In this document: positions 41,833 through 46,634 of the stretch, piece by piece
Layout: every line of letters begins with the position of its first letter
Numbering within the stretch: position 1 is the first letter of the stretch
Source of the DNA: Deinococcus roseus
GTDB lineage: Bacteria; Deinococcota; Deinococci; Deinococcales; Deinococcaceae
Length of the DNA: 46,634 bases
Reading direction: 5' to 3'
Assembly (NCBI RefSeq): GCF_014646895.1
Contig: NZ_BMOD01000031.1
Location: forward strand, 1-46,634
Notes under the pieces: generated by a model
What the model saw: the letters and a program-made list of their open reading frames with translations, nothing else
Database searches by the model: none
What the model was told of the DNA's origin: nothing
Program-made: the position numbers and the translations under genes

Positions 41833-43851
41833 TCAGGCGTGCTGTTCGGATTGCCTGGCCTGGATGATTCTGCCCTGCAGGTGCTGGGGTACCTCTGCGT
41901 AATTGCTGAATTTCAGGGAGTAGGCTCCGCGTCCTCCGGTGATGGAGCGCAACTGGGCGCTGTATTCCTGCAGTTCTGACTGGGGCACCAGTGCACGCAC
42001 CACGGTGAGGTTGCCGTCGGTGTCCATGCCCAGGATCTGTGCCCGTTTGCCTTGCAGGTCGGCCAGCACATCGCCCATGCTGGTTCCGGGGATGTAGACG
42101 TTCAGTTGCAGGATGGGTTCCATCAGGATGGGCTGGGCTTTGGACATGGCTTCCCTGAAGGCCAGTCCTGCTGCCATCTTGAAGGCAATGTCTGAAGAGT
42201 CCACCTCGTGGTAAGACCCGTCGTAGACCACCACTTTGATGTTCTGCACGGGGTATCCTGCCAGTGCTCCTTTGCTCAGGCTTTCTTCCACCCCTTTGTG
42301 GATGCTGGGGATGTATTTGCTGGGCACCACCCCACCCACCACCTCCGAGGCGAATTCAAAGTTTTCTCCGCTGGGTTCCAGCCTGAGCCAGCAGTCTCCG
42401 TACTGGCCGTGCCCTCCGGTTTGCTTCTTGTATTTGCCCTGGGATTTTGCTGTGGTTTTGATGGTTTCGCGGTAAGGAATTTTCGGTTTGCTGGTGGTGA
42501 CCTGCACACCCAGCAAAGCCAGTTCTTCAATGGCCAGGTTCAGGTGCATGTCTCCCAGTCCAGAAAGCACCCATTCTCCGGTTTCGCTGTTGCGGGCGAA
42601 GGTCAGGGTGGGATCATCGTCCAGCAGGCGGCCCATCTGGGTGGTCAGTTTGTCCTCATCCTGGCGGGTTTTGGGGTGCAGGGCCATGGACACCACCGGA
42701 TCAGGCAGGTGCAAGGGGCCGTAATCGATCAGGTGGTGCGGATCGCAGAGGGTTTCTCCGGTTTTCACATCGCTGATCTTGGTGAGGGCTCCAATCATGC
42801 CTGCCGTGAGTTCGGGCACCTCCTGCAGGTCCTTGCCATTCAGGGTGTACAGGTGGGCCGGGGTGGAGGTGGTCCCTCTGGAAGCGTTGTAAATGGGCTG
42901 TCCGGGCTTCAAGGTGCCTGACCACACCCGCACGTAGGCCACTTTCCCCAGGAAGGGATCGGTGGAAGAGCGGAACACGCGGGCACTGAAGGGGGCATCT
43001 GGAGTGGGAGGGCGGGTTTGCCCATCCACAGCCACAAATGCAGGCCGCTCTGCAGCTTCCCGCTCGATGGTGACCAGCAAATCCAGCAGGGCGTCCACCC
43101 CGATCAGGGTGGTGGCTGAAACCGGAACCACCGGGTCAATCTGCCCAGTTTTAAACGCGGTCAGCAGGGCCTTGTTGAGTTCCTGCAAGGTCACTTCCTC
43201 ATCTGCCAGGTAACGCTCGATCAGTTCTTCATCGGTTTCCACGATGCGTTCAACGAGTTTGGCCCGGTACTCCTGCACCTGGTCCTCGTATCCAGCGGGG
43301 ATGTCCACGACCTGCTCTCCGATGTAGGCCTTGCGGGAAAGCAGGTCAATGACCCCGGAGAAGTCTTTTTCTTTGCCAATGGGCAGGTGGGTGGCCACCA
43401 CCGGACCAGAAATTGAGGCTTCCAGGCCAGAGAGCACCTCAAAAAAATCCGCGCGATCCCGGTCCATTTTGTTGACGGCGATGATGCGCGGCATTCCAAA
43501 TTCGTCGGCGGTCTTCCAGACCCTTTCGGTACCCACCTCCACGCCTGAAACTGCACTGACCACCACCAGGGTGTTGTCTGCACTGCGCAAGGCTCCCCGG
43601 ATTTCGCCCACAAAGTCTGCAAATCCAGGCGTGTCCAGCAAAGTCACCTGGCTTTCATGCCAATTGAAAGGGAGCACCGATGTGAAAATGCTCATCTGGT
43701 GCTCCTGTTCCAGTGCCGTGTGGTCTGAGTGGGTGTTTTTCTGCATCACCGCTCCCAGACGTTTGATTTGACCTGCCCGGTAAAGCATGGCTTCTACCAG
43801 ACTGGTCTTGCCGACCCCGCTGTGCCCCACCACCGAAACATTAAAGCGCAT
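41833..43851 (-). CDS. EF-G-like translation GTPase (EF-G-2 type)
   Basis: A 672-aa GTPase starting MRFNVSVVGHSGVGKTSLVE behind GAGGAGG. G1 is GHSGVGKT (9-16), G3 is LDTPGFADF (about 76-84), and G4 is NKMD (about 126-129). Domains II-V follow, with KPKIPYRETI and GGHGQYGDCWLRLEP of domain IV (about 460-500) and a C-terminal domain V. The sequence lacks the usual EF-G start and matches the second, divergent EF-G seen in Thermus and Deinococcus relatives. In Thermus thermophilus EF-G-2 is dispensable. No rpsL-rpsG-tuf neighbours are present, which supports a paralogue and not the main EF-G. Confidence 0.88.
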   Translation of the reverse strand: MRFNVSVVGHSGVGKTSLVEAMLYRAGQIKRLGAVMQKNTHSDHTALEQEHQMSIFTSVLPFNWHESQVTLLDTPGFADFVGEIRGALRSADNTLVVVSAVSGVEVGTERVWKTADEFGMPRIIAVNKMDRDRADFFEVLSGLEASISGPVVATHLPIGKEKDFSGVIDLLSRKAYIGEQVVDIPAGYEDQVQEYRAKLVERIVETDEELIERYLADEEVTLQELNKALLTAFKTGQIDPVVPVSATTLIGVDALLDLLVTIEREAAERPAFVAVDGQTRPPTPDAPFSARVFRSSTDPFLGKVAYVRVWSGTLKPGQPIYNASRGTTSTPAHLYTLNGKDLQEVPELTAGMIGALTKISDVKTGETLCDPHHLIDYGPLHLPDPVVSMALHPKTRQDEDKLTTQMGRLLDDDPTLTFARNSETGEWVLSGLGDMHLNLAIEELALLGVQVTTSKPKIPYRETIKTTAKSQGKYKKQTGGHGQYGDCWLRLEPSGENFEFASEVVGGVVPSKYIPSIHKGVEESLSKGALAGYPVQNIKVVVYDGSYHEVDSSDIAFKMAAGLAFREAMSKAQPILMEPILQLNVYIPGTSMGDVLADLQGKRAQILGMDTDGNLTVVRALVPQSELQEYSAQLRSITGGRGAYSLKFSNYAEVPQHLQGRIIQARQSEQHA

Positions 43852-44322
43852 AACGCCTCCTCGGGAAATGAGTCGCCCTCTGTCCTGCTCTGGCAGGTTC
43901 AAGAATCCTTAAGAATCTGCCGCACTGGCGTCTCAGGAATGCTGGGCTAATGGTTGGAGTGCCAACAATGGTAATGACTGTGTATGTAGCATCATACAAC
44001 TTTCTTACAGGACAAAAGACCATCCTTCATGGCGGCTCAAGGGAAAGTCAAGGGGTCCCCTAAAGCTGGACTGCGTTCATTCATCTTTTTCATTTTTTTT
44101 TGTTGTGTCACACAATAAAAGCTGAAGCCACGCTGAAGTATAAAGATTTGGTGAACCAAAATCGCCCTCCCAGAGAATTAAAACTTGTTTTAACAACTGC
44201 AATAAAACTGTCAGGATTTTCCCTTAGAATAAAAGTAACTCAGATCTGAGGGTGAGGCCACTTCTCCAACACCATCCCAAGGCACCTCGTCCAATGGTCC
44301 GCAGCCTGCAAAGGAGGACAGT
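43852..44322. other. 471-bp intergenic region, AT-rich, promoters expected
   Basis: No gene is supported. It contains GTTGG-AGTG-CCAAC (about 43953-43966), GTATG-TAGCAT-CATAC-like symmetry (about 43982-43997), a T-rich tract (about 44080-44105), and TAGAAT/TAAAAG words before the 66-aa gene. It must hold the promoters of the divergent EF-G-like gene and of the small ORF. No box pair was good enough to call. Confidence 0.5.
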
Positions 44323-44523
44323 ATGAAAATCGATACGATCACCCTAGAAGTCCTGGCGGATCAGCGCGAAGAATTACGCTCTGAAACGGATGAAGAGGCC
44401 CAGCGCCGTGCAGCCATCGCCTCTCTCGCCCACCTCGATCCTGATGCTGTTTTCGCTCACCTGCAATCCCTCTCTCCTTCTTTGCGTCGTCCCACCCAAC
44501 AGCAAACCACCCTGCAATGCTGA
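44323..44523 (+). CDS. small hypothetical protein (66 aa)
   Basis: Starts MKIDTITLEVLADQREELRS behind AAAGGAGGACAGT, a strong ribosome site. The first 45 residues are helical and acidic (SETDEEAQRRAAIASLAHLD). The end, SPSLRRPTQQQTTLQC, is basic and polar with a terminal Cys. It is followed by a bidirectional terminator. No family recognised. The ribosome site, the terminator and the lack of any other use for this stretch support it as a real gene. Confidence 0.6.
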   Translation: MKIDTITLEVLADQREELRSETDEEAQRRAAIASLAHLDPDAVFAHLQSLSPSLRRPTQQQTTLQC

Positions 44524-44550
44524 ATTCCATCTTCCCGCAGGGCAAAACGT

Positions 44551-44590
44551 AAAAAACCCCGAGTTCTGAGCGATCAGGCCCGGGTTTTTT
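44551..44590. terminator. bidirectional terminator between the small ORF and the holin gene
   Basis: AAAAAACCC (44551-44559) pairs with GGGTTTTTT (44582-44590), with an inner CTGA-GCGA-TCAG stem. A-rich and T-rich flanks serve both strands; the 3' end of the holin gene (stop at 44574-44576) lies inside. Confidence 0.85.
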
Positions 44591-44984
44591 CTTGTGCCTG
44601 CTCGGGTTTTTCTGGTTTCTCGGTCTCTGTTCCCCTGAGGGCCTGAATGGCACGTCTTAAGGGCTCTGGAATGGGCACCCCGGCTTTTGCCATCTGTTCC
44701 ACAATGGAAAACAGTTCGTTGCCCAGCAACACATAGGCCACAGCATTTCTGAGGGTTTGCTGCTGTGAAAGCACCAGATCGACCTGATGGGCTGCAATTA
44801 CCATCAGCCACAGCAGGATTTTTTTCAAAAGGGTTCTTAAAAAGTGCTCTTTTCTGACCCTTGGACGAATGGATTGCACAATGGTGCGGGTCAGCACATC
44901 CAGCAGCATCAGGATGAGCAGGGCAGGCAGGGTGGGATGACCAGGTCCCAGAACCCACTGGGTGAACGTTTCGAGGTGCAGCAT
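44574..44984 (-). CDS. phage-type holin (toxin secretion/phage lysis holin family)
   Basis: The 136-aa protein starts MLHLETFTQWVLGPGHPTLP behind AAAGGAG. Two hydrophobic segments (about 20-36, LPALLILMLLDVLTRT, and 54-73, KKILLWLMVIAAHQVD) are followed by the diagnostic NELFSIVEQMAKAGVPIPEPLRRAI (about 90-114) of the Phage_holin_4_1 family, then a charged tail ending EQAQEKTRA. Such holins make pores for endolysin release or secretion. No endolysin or other phage genes are visible. It is divergent from a repressor pair whose operators lie between them, so it is probably controlled by that repressor: a prophage remnant or a domesticated lysis gene. Confidence 0.8.
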   Translation of the reverse strand: MLHLETFTQWVLGPGHPTLPALLILMLLDVLTRTIVQSIRPRVRKEHFLRTLLKKILLWLMVIAAHQVDLVLSQQQTLRNAVAYVLLGNELFSIVEQMAKAGVPIPEPLRRAIQALRGTETEKPEKPEQAQEKTRA

Positions 44985-45066
44985 CAAACTCCTTTCTTCA
45001 GCTCTCCAGGACGACACCGGAAGCTGAAATTCTGTCTTTACGGAATCACTACGCTGTATTTCGCTA

Positions 45067-45094
45067 TTTACATCATCCAGTTTAGCATTATAAT
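45067..45094 (+). promoter_or_regulatory. promoter of the XRE-S24 repressor pair
   Basis: TTTACA (45067-45072), 16 bases, TATAAT (45089-45094), 11 of 12 consensus positions. The -10 box lies inside the palindrome O1 (45081-45100). The leader to the ATG at 45202 is about 100 bases and includes O2. Confidence 0.85.
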
Positions 45095-45100
45095 GCTAAA
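45081..45100. promoter_or_regulatory. operator O1, perfect 20-base palindrome
   Basis: TTTAGCATTATAATGCTAAA, fully symmetric, centred on the -10 box of the repressor promoter. Typical of a dimeric CI/XRE-type repressor site. Autoregulation is the simple reading; control of the divergent holin gene is also possible. Confidence 0.85.
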
Positions 45101-45146
45101 TAACAAGATCAGGCGTTTCCCTGATGGCATCCATCCGCCAAAAGTC

Positions 45147-45165
45147 CTAGCATTGTATTGCTAAG
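45147..45165. promoter_or_regulatory. operator O2, imperfect palindrome
   Basis: CTAGCATTGTATTGCTAAG shares the TAGCAT / TGCTAA half-sites of O1 with a similar centre. It lies 57 bases downstream of O1, in the leader of the repressor mRNA. Two sites at this spacing allow cooperative binding or looping. Confidence 0.7.
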
Positions 45166-45186
45166 CAGTGTGATCAAGCAGTGTGA
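45163..45186 (+). repeat. direct repeat in the repressor leader
   Basis: AAGCAGTGTGA occurs twice with a 2-base spacer (45163-45173 and 45176-45186). The first copy overlaps the last bases of O2. It lies just upstream of the ribosome site AAGAGG. Function unknown. Confidence 0.5.
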
Positions 45187-45201
45187 AAACAAGAGGTCTG
45201 C

Positions 45202-45867
45202 ATGTCCACCCGAACCCGCACTTCCAGAGACATCCCCCGCTGGGCCGAAGCCCTGCGTTTGCGCCGCACCAGACTGGGCCTTTCCCAGGAAGAGGTGGCC
45301 CGGCGCTGTTCTGACCTGCTGGTTCAGCGCACGGTTTCTGCCCTGGAAACCGGAGTGATCGACCTGAAAGACCTCTCGGTGGGACGGCTGCTGGCCCTCT
45401 CAAAAGCTCTGGACTGGTCCCTGTACGACCTGCAGCAGGCCACCCGCCTGAACCTGGGCATCCAGACCCCCGAAGGGCAGCTCTCCCCTGCTCCAGTCCA
45501 CACCTTTCCGCTGTATCCCCTGCAGGAAGCCAGCAAACCGCTGGACCAGATGAAACCTTTTGCAGATTATCCTGCTCCGGTCTGGAAAAGGGACGTGCGT
45601 CCGGGGCTTTATGTGTTCTTTGAAGGCCACCACCCCATCACCGGTGGGAAGTTGCATCACATCGACACCGCAGACCTTGAACTTGAAACGGGCCATGCCT
45701 ATTTGATCGTGCACCAGGACATCCCCCGGATGTGTGACTATCAGGAAACTTCATCTGCACACGGCAACATCGGCCTTTTTCTTTGCAGCGATGGTCGTTT
45801 CATTCCCGCCCCGGACGCCCTGCTTGTCGGGCGTCGTTACCTGCTCAGCCGCATTGAGCGGGCCTGA
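45202..45867 (+). CDS. XRE-family transcriptional regulator with S24-like C-terminal fold
   Basis: The 221-aa protein starts MSTRTRTSRDIPRWAEALRL. The helix-turn-helix is LSQEEVARRCSDLLVQRTVSALE (about 27-49) of the XRE/CI type. The C-terminal part, GLYVFFEGHHPITGGKLHHID...LELETGHAYLI (about 137-175), has the look of an S24/LexA-type fold but lacks the catalytic Ser motif. It is followed after 26 bases by a separate S24 protein with an intact catalytic pair, so a normal one-chain CI/LexA repressor appears to be split into two genes. It probably binds O1 and O2 and autoregulates. Confidence 0.8.
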   Translation: MSTRTRTSRDIPRWAEALRLRRTRLGLSQEEVARRCSDLLVQRTVSALETGVIDLKDLSVGRLLALSKALDWSLYDLQQATRLNLGIQTPEGQLSPAPVHTFPLYPLQEASKPLDQMKPFADYPAPVWKRDVRPGLYVFFEGHHPITGGKLHHIDTADLELETGHAYLIVHQDIPRMCDYQETSSAHGNIGLFLCSDGRFIPAPDALLVGRRYLLSRIERA

Positions 45868-45893
45868 TTGCATTCAGATCCCCAGGAGGCCCC

Positions 45894-46355
45894 GTGTACA
45901 GATTCAGCAAAAACAGCCTGCCCCAGCATTCTGCTCAGCGCAAAATCACTGTCCCTCTCTATGCTTTTGCACTTGCCAGTGAACCCCTGGACGAAAGCCC
46001 GCTGGAGAAACACGGGCTGACCCAGGTGCTGGAAGATTATTACAGGCCCCAGTATTTCTACTTCACGGTGCAAGGCAACAGCATGGACAACGGCACGGAC
46101 TTCTCCATTCTGGACGGAGACACCCTGGTGGCAGACACCAACGACCTCAATGCACGTCAGGGGCACATCTATTTGTGGGAAATTCCAGGGCTGGGACCCT
46201 GCATCAAAAAACTGGGGCACACCGCAGAACTGGGAGACTGCCTGATCAGCCTGAACCCGGCCCACCGTCCTTTTATTCCGCTGGATGGGGCCAGACCCAT
46301 TGGTCGGGTGATCGGAAAACTGCTGCCTTCTGGAACTGTGGTGTTCATCCGTTGA
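45894..46355 (+). CDS. S24 (LexA/UmuD-type) peptidase-like protein
   Basis: The 153-aa protein starts at a GTG (MYRFSKNSLPQHSAQ...) behind AGGAGG. The Ser motif is GNSMDNG (Ser63) and the second motif is LDGDTLVAD (73-81). The Lys region, PGLGPCIKKLG (Lys105 or 106), is in the position of the LexA catalytic lysine, so the Ser-Lys dyad appears intact. No DNA-binding domain is present. It may cleave the XRE protein or itself, or act as a UmuD-like protein in a DNA-damage response. It lies 26 bases after the XRE gene and shares its promoter. Confidence 0.8.
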   Translation: MYRFSKNSLPQHSAQRKITVPLYAFALASEPLDESPLEKHGLTQVLEDYYRPQYFYFTVQGNSMDNGTDFSILDGDTLVADTNDLNARQGHIYLWEIPGLGPCIKKLGHTAELGDCLISLNPAHRPFIPLDGARPIGRVIGKLLPSGTVVFIR

Positions 46356-46634
46356 AACTCTGCTGGATGGTCAGGGAAACTTCGTATGGTCAGGCCTCCG
46401 CTGATCCGTTACACTTTTCTGACAGATCAAGAGCTTTCTTCTCTGGCCCCACCTGTTCCTCCCCTCGGGTGGGGATTTTCATGTGGGGCCAGCAAGCAGC
46501 GCTTGCACTGGTCGAAGCATGCGTCTTGGGCAAAACGCGAATCCGCAAGCTGTCTTGACCCTAAAACGTGCTCCCCGAACGGCCGGGTTCGCACTGGTCG
46601 CTGGATTCTCTGCCCTATGTCCTGTGCAGAAGGC
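46356..46634. other. non-coding end of the window: hairpin and dispersed repeat
   Basis: No gene seen. A 10-bp perfect stem CTGGCCCCAC (46443-46452) / GTGGGGCCAG (46483-46492) encloses a second possible stem CCCCACC / GGTGGGG (46447-46453 and 46468-46474) followed by ATTTTC, probably the terminator of the repressor pair. From about 46551 to 46602 lies the second copy of the repeat at 17194-17243. Confidence 0.65.

Noticed and set aside
41833..43851. Main elongation factor G or a tetracycline-resistance protein
   Set aside because: No str-operon neighbours, a shorter and divergent N-terminus than EF-G, and no specific TetM features; EF-G-2 type fits better.
44574..46355. A prophage
   Set aside because: Only a holin and a repressor pair are present; no integrase, structural genes, endolysin or attachment repeats were seen, so it is described as a module and not as a prophage.

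Overview
The window looks like a chromosomal segment of a Deinococcus-type bacterium. This is inferred from the gene set and control signals: dnaK-grpE-dnaJ and clpB under HspR-type (HAIR) operators, an EF-G-2-like factor, SARP/BTAD regulators, dense GTAG-type and other intergenic palindromes, and at least one candidate leaderless promoter. No rRNA, tRNA or CRISPR array was recognised.

Layout. 1-4567: the 5' part of ftsH (minus strand) diverges from the dnaK-grpE-dnaJ chaperone operon. 4763-5599: a secreted alpha/beta hydrolase. 5854-20314: the most unusual region. A minus-strand operon starts with four tiny acidic peptide genes (three nearly identical 51-aa copies and one diverged 53-aa copy). 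An intrinsic terminator/attenuator follows. Then come an ABC ATPase and permease, a PreP-like M16 metallopeptidase, three overlapping unrecognised proteins, a second ABC ATPase and permease, and a small winged-helix regulator. A 945-aa MalT/SARP-type regulator is divergently encoded upstream. I read it as a peptide production, processing and export locus with none of the usual RiPP-modifying enzymes.

20463-20937: a small secreted peptide gene and a 101-aa partner. 21021-22196 and 27493-35582 (minus): the recurring bacterial set SWIM - DUF5691-like - MoxR ATPase - DUF5682-like - VWA, interrupted by several small immunity-like proteins. The VWA gene is separated from the rest by a plus-strand ABC transporter operon (22384-25921, preceded by a 19-aa hydrophobic ORF and a perfect hairpin) and by ung with its overlapping partner gene.

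35681-41676: a DsbA-like thioredoxin-fold protein, clpB, a periplasmic-binding protein and a secreted protein of unknown function. 41833-43851: an EF-G-like GTPase. 44323-46355: a small ORF, a phage-type holin, and a two-gene repressor module (XRE protein plus separate S24 peptidase-like protein) whose promoter is covered by a perfect 20-bp palindrome. The last 280 bases are non-coding repeats.

Many genes overlap by 1-29 bases, and most starts were placed from Shine-Dalgarno sequences. Family names come from reading motifs by eye; no database search was possible.
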